A stretch of DNA of 64,000 nt from CAYGFH01 sp964430295 (lineage in GTDB: Bacteria; Patescibacteriota; Microgenomatia; UBA10105; UBA927). Below the pieces are notes generated by a model, which saw only the letters and a list, made by a program, of their open reading frames with translations, was not told where the DNA came from and did not search any database. Numbering within the stretch: position 1 is the first letter of the stretch; each line of letters begins with the position of its first letter. Location: positions 1 to 64,000 of the forward strand of contig CAYSEV010000002.1 in assembly GCA_964430295.1 (NCBI GenBank). The letters run 5' to 3'. The position numbers were made by a program, and so were the translations under genes. Below, in pieces: positions 25,093 to 34,394 of this stretch.

Positions 25093-26766
25093 ATGAATAG
25101 GCAAATCAGATATTCATTTATGCGGTTTATAAAATCGCATGCGCTTCTTTTGTGTATTCTTGCTATTGGTATTTTTTTACGGGTCTATCACTTTAATCAA
25201 AATCCTCCTTCCTTAAATTGGGATGAAGTATCAATCGGGTATAACGCATATTCCATCCTCAAAACAGGCAAAGACGAATTTGGCACTGTTATGCCACTCT
25301 ATTTTCGTTCACTCGATGATTATAAAATGCCGGTCTATGTGTATATGACAGCCGTCTCCATAAAAATTTTTGGATATAATAATACTGCAATCCGTTTACC
25401 GTCACTTCTATTTGGTATTCTTGCTATATATCTACTCTATATACTTGCAATGGAGCTTTCCCGAAAAAAAGACATTGCACTTACCGCCAGCTTTGTCATT
25501 GCGATCACGCCATGGAATGTTATGTTTTCCCGTATGGCATCAGAAGCAAATGTTGCGCTGTCTCTCACGCTACTCGCGATAATCGTATTCTTACGAGGTC
25601 TAAGAAAAGATATAGCGTTGTTATCCATATCTGTCCTTGTATTTGGTATCGCATCCTATACCTATTTGAGCTTTCGTGCAGTTGCACCTCTGATCGGGGC
25701 ATCCCTCTTTCTTATTCACATAAAGGAAATCTTGAAATCAAGACAAACCCTGTTGTATATCCTGCTGCCGGGCATACTTGTCGGAGGTTTTCTTGTCAGA
25801 GACCTTATGTCCTCAACCGCTGCGATCAGATTCTCCGGAACTAATTTTTTATCCCATTCCAGTGAACTTCTTGAGATAAACGAAAAAGAAATGGCATATG
25901 ATGGAACTCTTGGTATAAACATACCACGACGTATTATTCATGACTCTCCAATATTTTCCGGGTTTCAGATTATTGCACGGGCATATCTTTCTCATTTTTC
26001 TGCAGACTTTCTTTTATATGGCACAGGACACAAACAGGAAAGTTCAATATTTAGCGGGCTTATATATCTGTGGATGCTTCCATGCATGCTTTTGGGACTG
26101 TATATCCTCTTTGTTACACAAAGGAAGACAACAATAGCCGCAATTCTCTTATGGATTCTTATACCACCACTTCCCGCATCTATCACTTGGGATGCTCCGC
26201 ATGCTATCCGCACATTGGGACTTTCTGTAGGACTCATCTTTCTTACCGCATTTGGATTATCAGGAATACTCACGTATATAACGAAACAAGCCGGCATACT
26301 GCAAAAAACAGGATTGTATATACTGGTGAGTCTTCTGATTGGTTTTGAAGGATTTGTTTTTTTCCATCAGTACATGATTCATGTTCCACATGAGAGGTCA
26401 GCTCATTGGCAGTATTCATATAAAGAAATGTCAGAATATCTGGAATCTGTCAAAGACAGCTACGATAAAATTATTGTCTCAACCAAACTTGAATGGCCAT
26501 ATGCATTTATGTTGTATTATTCACAATATGATCCAGCAACATATCTTGCACAAGGTGGGACCAGGTCCGGGAGCTGGAGTTCAGAGATAAACAAGTATGA
26601 CAAATTCGAATTTCGCCGCATAGACCAACAAAAAGATTTTGCCACACCAAATATCCTCATGGTTGGGGATCCGGATGATTTTTCCAATAGAAAAGATTTT
26701 ATACGTTCTTTCCACTATCTGGATGGCAAAACGTCTATTGTTGTTTTTGAATCCTCGAGAAAATAG
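25093..26766 (+). CDS. GT39/PMT-type GT-C glycosyltransferase, YNAYS subfamily
   Basis: 557 aa from ATG 25093, which follows the previous stop by 4 bases and has GGAG 9 bases upstream; a GTG at 25078 is less likely. First outer loop LNWDEVSIGYNAYSILKTGK (41-60) with Asp44-Glu45, then DDYKMPVYVY (75-84). About 11 transmembrane segments and a C-terminal soluble domain of about 130 residues. The loop is nearly identical to those at 34395 and 36026 and close to 28589, so these four form one recently expanded subfamily. Ends facing the minus-strand genes across a palindromic repeat. Confidence 0.8.
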   Translation: MNRQIRYSFMRFIKSHALLLCILAIGIFLRVYHFNQNPPSLNWDEVSIGYNAYSILKTGKDEFGTVMPLYFRSLDDYKMPVYVYMTAVSIKIFGYNNTAIRLPSLLFGILAIYLLYILAMELSRKKDIALTASFVIAITPWNVMFSRMASEANVALSLTLLAIIVFLRGLRKDIALLSISVLVFGIASYTYLSFRAVAPLIGASLFLIHIKEILKSRQTLLYILLPGILVGGFLVRDLMSSTAAIRFSGTNFLSHSSELLEINEKEMAYDGTLGINIPRRIIHDSPIFSGFQIIARAYLSHFSADFLLYGTGHKQESSIFSGLIYLWMLPCMLLGLYILFVTQRKTTIAAILLWILIPPLPASITWDAPHAIRTLGLSVGLIFLTAFGLSGILTYITKQAGILQKTGLYILVSLLIGFEGFVFFHQYMIHVPHERSAHWQYSYKEMSEYLESVKDSYDKIIVSTKLEWPYAFMLYYSQYDPATYLAQGGTRSGSWSSEINKYDKFEFRRIDQQKDFATPNILMVGDPDDFSNRKDFIRSFHYLDGKTSIVVFESSRK

Positions 26767-26783
26767 ATCGTATAAATGTGATA

Positions 26784-26857
26784 TGTCATCCCCGACCTGA
26801 TCGGGGATCCAGTAATATTTCTATAACCCCTAGATTCCCGCCTTCGCGGGAATGACA
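26784..26857. repeat. Composite palindromic repeat (two hairpins) between convergent genes
   Basis: TGTCAT at 26784-26789 and AATGACA at 26851-26857 form the outer inverted ends. Inside are two GC-rich hairpins: CCCCGA-cctga-TCGGGG (26790-26806) and ATTCCCGC-cttc-GCGGGAAT (26834-26853). Elements of this style (TGTCATxCCCG...CGGGAATGACA) are dispersed intergenic repeats in many unrelated bacteria. Here it sits in the 107-base gap between two converging operons, where it could end transcription from both sides or mark a spread repeat. Its G+C is far above its surroundings. Only one copy is in the window. Confidence 0.75.
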
Positions 26858-26873
26858 AGTATATATATTACTA

Positions 26874-28592
26874 TCACTTACTTATAAATATTCTACAGAA
26901 AGTCTCAGCTGACATAGATTCCACTGCAAAGTCCTTTAGGGTTATACCATGAGGATATGTAGATAAAGTATCCCTATTGCAGACATCGTTATTGTATATA
27001 TCAAATATTGTTCCACCATCGGAAAGTCTGGATAGTTTTGTATATGTAGTTGTCTGTTTGGCCGGAAATCCACAGAGACTACTTACAATGTGAACAGCAC
27101 TTGAACTTGCCGGATCAATTGAATTATCACAGGATGTAAACGTGATTCCATCAAATGTAATCGGGCTATCCGGTTTCATTGGAATTGAAAGTACCTGTAT
27201 GGTTTCAGGGGTAATCCTGTCTGCATAGACCAGATATTTTTTGAATATGTCGCTTCCCTGTGTGGAGTATACAATTACCGGTTTTTCTTTCGTTCGGGCC
27301 AGGTTCAGATATTTCGATAGTGTTCTCATGTGAAAATCTCCGGCTCCCTGCAGCGGTAATTGGTAAAAGTACACAAGTATAAAATTACCCACACTAAGAG
27401 CATATACAACGAAGTATATAAGTAATACAACATGTCGTTGTACTTTTGCCGTATGCGTATATATAAATGAAAGACCGTATCCAAGTATAAAGATGATGAA
27501 CGGGAACATAAGTGCCAGATGTCCCGAAAAATCCGATTCTGTTCTATGAATAACATGAGGAAGTGCACCCAGCATAATAAAACCCAAAAGCACAATAAAC
27601 ATGCTTAGGTTGGAAGCAAATAATGCACCGAATCCCAATATAATAACAATGCCCTCGACAGGATAGAAGAAACTATGTCGTGCCTGCAGGAAAAAATTAT
27701 CTCCATCGGCAAATAAATATGATGCGGAGAATATTCTAAATAGTTTATGCAAAAGGTGTTCTCCAAACAGTGTTGCTTTATTTACCATAAGAGATAAAAG
27801 AGGAGAGGGAATGGAAATTTTCCGTATACTGTCTACTTGTTTTGCAAATTCAGGTGACGTGGGTAAGAGAATATCAGATAACCGCGATTGGCCTGACAGT
27901 TTCAGTTGACTCATAAAAAATCCTACAAACACAACCGCCAGTATACACATGATCAATACGGATCTGGACGAAAGTTTTTTGTTTACCAACTTTGATACGA
28001 TGAGTGCAAGGATAATAAACGGAATAAATAAAATTTTTGTACCAATATATGAATAAAATCCCAATATAAACAGAGGGAATGCGTATAACAGTTTCTCCGG
28101 ATTTGTGATAACTATATATAGCCCGAGTAGATAAAAAAATGTTGCAGGGGTAGATTCATATCCCGTTCTTCCCATAACGATGAGCCATGGGTTTATTGCG
28201 GCCAAAAGACCGGTGAATATGGCTGCACTCGTTCCAAACAGTTTTTTTGCAATCAGATACATGATAGCGACAATACCGATACTCATAAGTGCAAATGCAT
28301 ACCTATAGGCAAATAGAGAGAACGGCAAATAGGAATCGGCTATCAAGTGAATGAAATATGGGAGTTCCGCCTGCAGTTCACCGGGCGGGTAACGGAATGC
28401 GAACACAGAAAGGGGATTCCATCTGCCGGTTATATCGTGGCCTGTTAATGCCATAGATCGGGCTGTTGTGGGGTAAATAAGCTCATCACCTGTTATGGCT
28501 GTCGGAACAGAATCCAAAAGTACAAAACGAAAGGCCGCGGCAAGTATCAGTATGGCAATAAGAATTCTATGTGTGTATAAGTATTGTTTCAT
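26874..28592 (-). CDS. GT39/PMT-type GT-C glycosyltransferase
   Basis: 572 aa from the ATG at 28592, which overlaps the upstream gene's TGA as ATGA; the frame extends further upstream but the extension lacks membrane or GT39 character. First outer loop ITGDELIYPTTARSMALTG (33-51), Asp36-Glu37, then FRYPPGELQAELPYF (67-81). About 11 hydrophobic segments, soluble C-terminal domain of about 140 residues containing several cysteines. Second and last gene of the YNAYS-type pair on this strand. Specificity unknown. Confidence 0.78.
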   Translation of the reverse strand: MKQYLYTHRILIAILILAAAFRFVLLDSVPTAITGDELIYPTTARSMALTGHDITGRWNPLSVFAFRYPPGELQAELPYFIHLIADSYLPFSLFAYRYAFALMSIGIVAIMYLIAKKLFGTSAAIFTGLLAAINPWLIVMGRTGYESTPATFFYLLGLYIVITNPEKLLYAFPLFILGFYSYIGTKILFIPFIILALIVSKLVNKKLSSRSVLIMCILAVVFVGFFMSQLKLSGQSRLSDILLPTSPEFAKQVDSIRKISIPSPLLSLMVNKATLFGEHLLHKLFRIFSASYLFADGDNFFLQARHSFFYPVEGIVIILGFGALFASNLSMFIVLLGFIMLGALPHVIHRTESDFSGHLALMFPFIIFILGYGLSFIYTHTAKVQRHVVLLIYFVVYALSVGNFILVYFYQLPLQGAGDFHMRTLSKYLNLARTKEKPVIVYSTQGSDIFKKYLVYADRITPETIQVLSIPMKPDSPITFDGITFTSCDNSIDPASSSAVHIVSSLCGFPAKQTTTYTKLSRLSDGGTIFDIYNNDVCNRDTLSTYPHGITLKDFAVESMSAETFCRIFISK

Positions 28593-30328
28593 AAAGGTTT
28601 GAGTATCTGAAATACTTCCTGACCATTCGGTTGGTAGACAGTGCGCAGAAGCTCTGCAGATTGTGTCGCTACAGGACAACCACGGTATTGTACAAAAAGC
28701 GAATGTAGATCAGTATCCGTCAATGCCTTCGGAGTATATGGCATGCCTTTTTTAAATCCTAAACGTGTGTTAAGCGGACAATCATCGCTTTCAAATTCAT
28801 ACATAGAAAAATTAATGCTGTCGGATTTATTTTTATCTGTATTTATTGATTCTTTCTGATACCTGCCGGGGTCGTAGGCCGTGAAAAAGAGAAAAAATAC
28901 AGAAGGAGCAGATTCAGCATTTGTGATAATAATTTTTTTATACGTATCTTTTTGCTTTGCAATTTCACTCACAAGTTCGCTATATCCTGCATTTCGAAAC
29001 TGTGCGCTTTGTATAGGCTGATGAATATAATATGCATCCAGATATTGAACCATATTAAACAGGTACACGATGGTAAGAAACAGCATAGGAACCATCAAGT
29101 ATTTTACAGAGCGCATTTTTTCACACAGTGCATATATCCCAAATGCGATCAGAATTGATAATGCAGGCTGCATTAGTAGCGTCCGTTGCATATTTGGGAC
29201 ATCATCATACGTTAAAGCGCTTCCAATGGGGGCTATAAGTATCCACAAACCGATAAGCAAATGATATCTCGATCGTCTCGTTACGATTATATATATACCT
29301 AACAGAATAAATATAAGTTCAACCATATAGAGATTTCCTGCTCCGAATATGGTCATACGGGTGGGTAATGCTTTATCGCGAAAGAGAAAGTCAAAAGAGA
29401 AATGTGAAACATAATTATTGATAATCTCGTTCCCATATCCAATAGCTTTGTTATGAAGGAGTCTCGTGAATTTAGAAGGTACAAATTTACCCCCATCTTC
29501 CCGTATTGCCTCATCAACCTTGAGTTGTGCATGAGGAGATTTAAATACACTTAACGACTGGATACGTAAAGAGAGAATAGGAGATTTGATGATGAATAAA
29601 AGCGGCAAAACAATACAGAGGACATACAAAATTCCTGAAAATACGAGATATCTTTTCGCGATATGTTTTCTATAAAGGTACACCAGGAGAGGAAATATAA
29701 ACGGAACAAATGCACGGGGCGCTTGATACACTGTATACGTCAGTGCAAACATTACCACAGAAAAAATAAGATACACTAGGCTTTTTGATCGAATAGAGTA
29801 GAGAAATAGAAGAGTCGCACAGATAAGCAGTAATACAACAAGAGTAATTTCTATACCAATGCGTGATGCATTTATATGCCATGGAGATATGGCAAGAACA
29901 CCGGCAGAGAGAAGTGATATGGCATCAGTATTCCGTAATTCCCCGGCTAACTTTTGTGCAGTATCTTTGATATTAAGTTCTATCAACAGAAGCAATCGAA
30001 CAAGGAAAAATGTCAGCACTATACTGAGTGTTCCAAACAGCGCGGATGCAAATCTGGCGGAAAATTCACTCAGCCCAAAGATGCTGATAAATGGAATACT
30101 TGCATAGGAATATCCCGCCGGGCTCCAGAAAAAAGATTGCAAATGAACTGGCAACACATTCCCGCTCATATCCTTACCGGTCTTTAGAATTGAATATGCG
30201 TTGTATGCCAAAAACGCTTCATCACGATGAAAGCCAACAGGGTTAATTCCGAGGTGCCAAAAACGAAGTATACCCCCCAACAATACAATACAGAAAAGCG
30301 ATATATAAATTTGCTTATGAATGCGCAT
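28589..30328 (-). CDS. GT39/PMT-type GT-C glycosyltransferase, YNAYS subfamily
   Basis: 579 aa. First loop FHRDEAFLAYNAYSILKTGK (33-52), Asp36-Glu37, then SPAGYSYASIPF (69-80), the same pattern as at 25093, 34395 and 36026 but more divergent (HRDEAF instead of WDEVS). Many hydrophobic segments and a soluble C-terminal domain with several Cys. Overlaps the PTPS-related gene upstream by 14 bases and the next GT39 gene downstream by ATGA, so these minus-strand genes form one coupled operon starting at 34359. Confidence 0.78.
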   Translation of the reverse strand: MRIHKQIYISLFCIVLLGGILRFWHLGINPVGFHRDEAFLAYNAYSILKTGKDMSGNVLPVHLQSFFWSPAGYSYASIPFISIFGLSEFSARFASALFGTLSIVLTFFLVRLLLLIELNIKDTAQKLAGELRNTDAISLLSAGVLAISPWHINASRIGIEITLVVLLLICATLLFLYSIRSKSLVYLIFSVVMFALTYTVYQAPRAFVPFIFPLLVYLYRKHIAKRYLVFSGILYVLCIVLPLLFIIKSPILSLRIQSLSVFKSPHAQLKVDEAIREDGGKFVPSKFTRLLHNKAIGYGNEIINNYVSHFSFDFLFRDKALPTRMTIFGAGNLYMVELIFILLGIYIIVTRRSRYHLLIGLWILIAPIGSALTYDDVPNMQRTLLMQPALSILIAFGIYALCEKMRSVKYLMVPMLFLTIVYLFNMVQYLDAYYIHQPIQSAQFRNAGYSELVSEIAKQKDTYKKIIITNAESAPSVFFLFFTAYDPGRYQKESINTDKNKSDSINFSMYEFESDDCPLNTRLGFKKGMPYTPKALTDTDLHSLFVQYRGCPVATQSAELLRTVYQPNGQEVFQILKPL

Positions 30329-31946
30329 CCTTAAATAATTTCCACGTCATATATGCTATGACCGCTGTACCCATTATACCGCTTATTATATCTGACGCCA
30401 GACGCAGTGGCGTTTCATGAAACGATACGTCTATGGCATGTACACCTTTTGAAAGCGTATAGGTTATAAGACCCCGATGATTGGCATTTTGAAATTCTAT
30501 TGGAAGTTTAGTTCCATTCTCTTTGACCTGCCAGCCGGGATAATACAATGTGTTATCGACAATATTCGTCTCTGTATCTGACGTAACGGTGTACATATGT
30601 CTGGTATTTGATTTTGTGAATCCCGATATAGTTGCAGTTCCTGAAACCACTTCAACAGGAGCTTTCGGATATGTGGAAAAATCACCGGTTGACCATACTG
30701 TGGTTGCTTCACCGTGAAAGTATGTTGTGTTGGGAAAATTTTTGTAAAACCCGACCGGTCTGTATTCATATCCGGCAACACGAAGAGCAGGGAGAGTGCT
30801 GACAAGTGTAAGTCCTATAAACAACATAGGGATACCAAAAACCTTGAGTTTCAGATTCTTTCCATAAAAAGATAGTGATGCAAATAATGCAAAATTTGCA
30901 ATTGCCATAAACCGCCATGGAAACTGTATGATTTTTAAAAATGGGATACGATTCCATACGATCGAAGATATTGGCATAGTCATCAGTGTGCTGAGTAACA
31001 AAACGACAGTCCAGAATAATGCTTCACGATCAAGCTTTTTTATAGAGAGAAGGCGGATTATGCATATAACGCATATAACAACTGGAACTATACCAAGTTG
31101 AGGTGCGAATCCTCCCGGCGCATTTACATCCGGTCCAAATCCCCAGGGAGCAAACACAGGTGCAAATCCGTGCAGGAAATTGCCGGAATAGAAATCTCCC
31201 GTAAACAGGGTAATATTTGTATACTTTTTCTCAAGGAGTGCCGGTACCCAAAAAAATGCAGATAACGATAATCCGAAGGATATCATAGCTATATAAGAAA
31301 TCGCTGATTTTATCTGTTTTGTTCCCGCAAATTTTATAAGCATATATATGAATATAATAGGAGAAAACAGAAGGCTTATGCCGTTATGTGAAAGAATTGT
31401 GAACGCATACATGATGCCTCCTAAGACTACAGTATGTATGGTCTGCTTTTTTGCATCGATATATAAAAATAGAAGGGGGATAAAGGTAATGCTTACAAGT
31501 TCAGCAACGTCTCCGCGCACAAGAAGATTAGCCACATGATACAACGAAAATCCATACATCATACTTATTGCCATGGCATACTGTTTTTGCACAAATTCTC
31601 GTATCCACAAATAGAAGGTGATAGGGGATGCTACAAATGCCAGAACTGAAATAACTTTAAAAATGCTTTCGGGATTTTTTATAAACAGTGACAAAAAAGA
31701 TGCAATATAACCTGGGAGCGGGTAAAAGAAAATAAACACGGGAGAACCGTATGAATAGTTCAGATACCCGGCCCAACGGGGAAGGATATGAAGCTCTGCG
31801 AATGCTCGGGTATACGCGACAAAACGCGCCACATGATTGACACCGTCATGTGTTATGTACAAGCCGCTATGAAATACCAACGATGCAATAATGGCGAGTG
31901 ATATACAAACACTTATGCCGAAAAATACATTATATCGTTTTTCCAT
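30315..31946 (-). CDS. PTPS-related-type polytopic membrane protein, probable GT-C enzyme
   Basis: 543 aa from the ATG at 31946; a longer frame to 32015 adds residues without family similarity and overlaps the YfhO-type gene more. ITHDGVNHVAR (31-41), YSYGSPVFIFFYPLPGY (64-80) and LVRGDVAE near 147 are family motifs. C-terminal module: LYYPGWQVKENG, then FQNANHRGLITYTLSKGVHAIDV in two parts, then a terminal helix. Very similar in its tail to 39304 (both have NxxxRGLITY). Second gene of the minus-strand operon. Confidence 0.65.
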   Translation of the reverse strand: MEKRYNVFFGISVCISLAIIASLVFHSGLYITHDGVNHVARFVAYTRAFAELHILPRWAGYLNYSYGSPVFIFFYPLPGYIASFLSLFIKNPESIFKVISVLAFVASPITFYLWIREFVQKQYAMAISMMYGFSLYHVANLLVRGDVAELVSITFIPLLFLYIDAKKQTIHTVVLGGIMYAFTILSHNGISLLFSPIIFIYMLIKFAGTKQIKSAISYIAMISFGLSLSAFFWVPALLEKKYTNITLFTGDFYSGNFLHGFAPVFAPWGFGPDVNAPGGFAPQLGIVPVVICVICIIRLLSIKKLDREALFWTVVLLLSTLMTMPISSIVWNRIPFLKIIQFPWRFMAIANFALFASLSFYGKNLKLKVFGIPMLFIGLTLVSTLPALRVAGYEYRPVGFYKNFPNTTYFHGEATTVWSTGDFSTYPKAPVEVVSGTATISGFTKSNTRHMYTVTSDTETNIVDNTLYYPGWQVKENGTKLPIEFQNANHRGLITYTLSKGVHAIDVSFHETPLRLASDIISGIMGTAVIAYMTWKLFKDAHS

Positions 31947-34359
31947 GACGGGATTTTTTAGAAAAAAACGTGTGAGACCCATATACCATAAAGAGTAAAA
32001 CCCCTGTAAGTACACTTATAATCGTGCCTTTCATAAATGAGTTTGAACGATATGTAAATATGACTGTATGATCGCCTTTCGGGATAATCACACCTCTGAA
32101 TGCATAGGTCATTTTATATACATGAGTTTCGTGTGTATCTATTGTTGCTGTCCAATTCGGATCATATGCATCACTTAAAAATAATACCTGTTCTGTATTG
32201 GTATGCGTATGGATTGTTACGGTATTTGGTGAATAAGATAGTAGTTCGGCCGAGCCTGTGCCGGATACTACATCACGAAAATCATTTTTATATATAGATT
32301 CTATAAGAACAGAAGAACCGGTTATGAATGAAGGTGAAAAAAATATCTGTTCAAAATCTTTTTCAGTATCATAAAAGTGTAAATCTCCTGTTACAAATGT
32401 TCGGGGTGCTGCATGCAAATTTTCATAGACAGTCCATGCATCTTTTTGCCAAACGGGTTTGAAACGAGTTGTGTCAAATGTCGTATCATCCTTCGGGTTA
32501 TCTACTCTGTCTATGACATACTTTACGCCAAGTTGATCCATGAGTTTGAGCCTATATGGATTGCCCGGCAAATCTTTTTCTCCGTATCCGGTGGCAAGTT
32601 TTGCATCAGATCTCGTGCTTCGTGTGAACGTAGTTGGTATATGGCCGTCTTTTGAGGCCTGGATAAACTGGTTATACCATTTTAGGTTTAATGGATCAGT
32701 TCCGTCTGTAGAGTATAGTCCGACCTGTGTAGCAAAATTTGCCTCCATTTCCGCAGATCCATATCCCCACACCCTGCTAACGCCTTTCTGATTTTGGAGA
32801 AATTGTACCAGTGAATTTTCCGGGAATACAAACGTTGCCGGCACAAACGGATTGAATTTTAAAAAGCCATATGCCAGTTCAATTGTACAAAGGGGGATAA
32901 TAAGAAGTAGAGCAATGCGTATTTTTTTGGAGGATAGTATCAATACAATTGTTCCGAATAAAAAAGCAGTTGCAAACAACATTGACCGTTTTATGATGCT
33001 CACAACTTCCGGAGTCATGGCAGTATGAGGATGGGTGAGTACAACGAACCACAATATGCAGAATATTCCCCACAAGAGTGCTATCGGTGCAATCAACTTT
33101 TTGCCTGGTTGTTTTTTAAGATAATCGTATCCAAATCCTGCAAAAAGAGATAATGAAAACGCTAAAAGAAACAGAATTCTGGTTGGGGTTCCTGTTGATA
33201 ATACAGGCAATGGGAATCGGTAAAATAATTCACTCAGAGGTGTTCGTATGGTTAATAACAATATAACCACCGCTGTTCCTAAGAAAAATTTCTGTTGCCA
33301 TGATTTTTTTGTATTGAACAATGAAAAAACCGACAGGACAAAACCCACGACTCCTATAGATAGCGTTTTGCCGACGTAGTCACCAGTGATACTTGATCCT
33401 GTAGCAGGGTTTCCAAAGAAATCTGAAACTGCAAGAAGAGGGAGTTGCCACCACTGAACCAACATGTTTTGAATAATATTTACATAATCATGCGTGACAC
33501 GTGCGGAGGTTTTAAATAGTTCTATAGTGGGTAACAGTTGCGGTAGAGTCAGAAAAAAAGGAATTGGAAATAATGTGCAAATTTTCGTAAAGAAAAAAGA
33601 TTTTTTTTGCGCGACTGTCATATCTCTATCACCGAATATGCGTGCCACTGTATAGATGCAAACAAATAGAAATGTGTTTATAAAATCCTGCGGATGACCG
33701 CCCGTAACCGAAGATACTCCTGCTAATATAAATACAATCTTTTCTGAAAGCGAAAATGATGATTTTTTAACTCCTCGTTCGACAATATATAAAAGAAGTG
33801 GTAACCAGAGAATCGTATGCCATACAGTTGTGAATTCCATCCAAACGCTTGCAAACCCGGAAAAATTAAACAGTAACGCAGCAAGCATAGCGGCAATAGT
33901 TGAAAACCCTAACTCGACAGCAAACAGATACATGAATATGACACCCAATATAGGTTGAAGGATAACCATCAGAGACCATGCTGTAAGCTGCGGAAATAAC
34001 AGATACAAAATCGAAAATGGGTAAAATACCTGCGCCTGATAATTTGCCAGTAATGGACTTCCCGAAAAATTGTACGGATTCCAAAAAGGTATGTTTCCTT
34101 TCTTTATTTGATCAATGACAATCGTTTTCCATGGATACAGTTCACGTATCACATCAAAATACTGGTTCTTTGTCGGTATGGCGCCGGCCACATATCCGTC
34201 ATATGACTGATGCCTCCACGGTCCATATTGGGTAAGCAAAAGATCACCCGGGAACGGATATTTTCCTAAAAAAAGTGTTTTATAAAAAAATCCAAGGACG
34301 ATAACAATAAGGACAATAATTGGGAAAACAGCGCGTAATTTCGAAGGATTAGTACTCAT
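31930..34359 (-). CDS. YfhO-type polytopic membrane protein, probable GT-C enzyme
   Basis: 809 aa, the longest complete protein here. FPGDLLLTQYGPW (36-48), FDVIRELYPWK (68-78) and PFWNPYNFSGSPLLANYQ (91-108) are YfhO hallmarks. About 13 hydrophobic segments; C-terminal soluble region with YDPNWTATIDT, then IPKGDHTVIFTYR and a last helix, intact in contrast to the protein at 17582. First gene of the minus-strand operon; only 35 bases separate its start from the divergent gene at 34395. Confidence 0.77.
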   Translation of the reverse strand: MSTNPSKLRAVFPIIVLIVIVLGFFYKTLFLGKYPFPGDLLLTQYGPWRHQSYDGYVAGAIPTKNQYFDVIRELYPWKTIVIDQIKKGNIPFWNPYNFSGSPLLANYQAQVFYPFSILYLLFPQLTAWSLMVILQPILGVIFMYLFAVELGFSTIAAMLAALLFNFSGFASVWMEFTTVWHTILWLPLLLYIVERGVKKSSFSLSEKIVFILAGVSSVTGGHPQDFINTFLFVCIYTVARIFGDRDMTVAQKKSFFFTKICTLFPIPFFLTLPQLLPTIELFKTSARVTHDYVNIIQNMLVQWWQLPLLAVSDFFGNPATGSSITGDYVGKTLSIGVVGFVLSVFSLFNTKKSWQQKFFLGTAVVILLLTIRTPLSELFYRFPLPVLSTGTPTRILFLLAFSLSLFAGFGYDYLKKQPGKKLIAPIALLWGIFCILWFVVLTHPHTAMTPEVVSIIKRSMLFATAFLFGTIVLILSSKKIRIALLLIIPLCTIELAYGFLKFNPFVPATFVFPENSLVQFLQNQKGVSRVWGYGSAEMEANFATQVGLYSTDGTDPLNLKWYNQFIQASKDGHIPTTFTRSTRSDAKLATGYGEKDLPGNPYRLKLMDQLGVKYVIDRVDNPKDDTTFDTTRFKPVWQKDAWTVYENLHAAPRTFVTGDLHFYDTEKDFEQIFFSPSFITGSSVLIESIYKNDFRDVVSGTGSAELLSYSPNTVTIHTHTNTEQVLFLSDAYDPNWTATIDTHETHVYKMTYAFRGVIIPKGDHTVIFTYRSNSFMKGTIISVLTGVLLFMVYGSHTFFSKKSRHGKTI

Positions 34360-34394
34360 GTATAGTGCTTCTATGATACTATTTATAGGGATTT

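Noticed and set aside
28593..28679. N-terminal extension of the GT39 protein at 26874-28592
   Set aside because: The extension overlaps the upstream coding sequence and is cysteine- and serine-rich with no helix. The ATGA junction gives a better start.
34360..34394. Shared palindromic -10 (TATGATA/TATCATA) for both divergent genes
   Set aside because: The hexamers match the consensus poorly and the distances to the two start codons (17 and 12 bases) do not follow the 6-base pattern, so it is not listed as a promoter.
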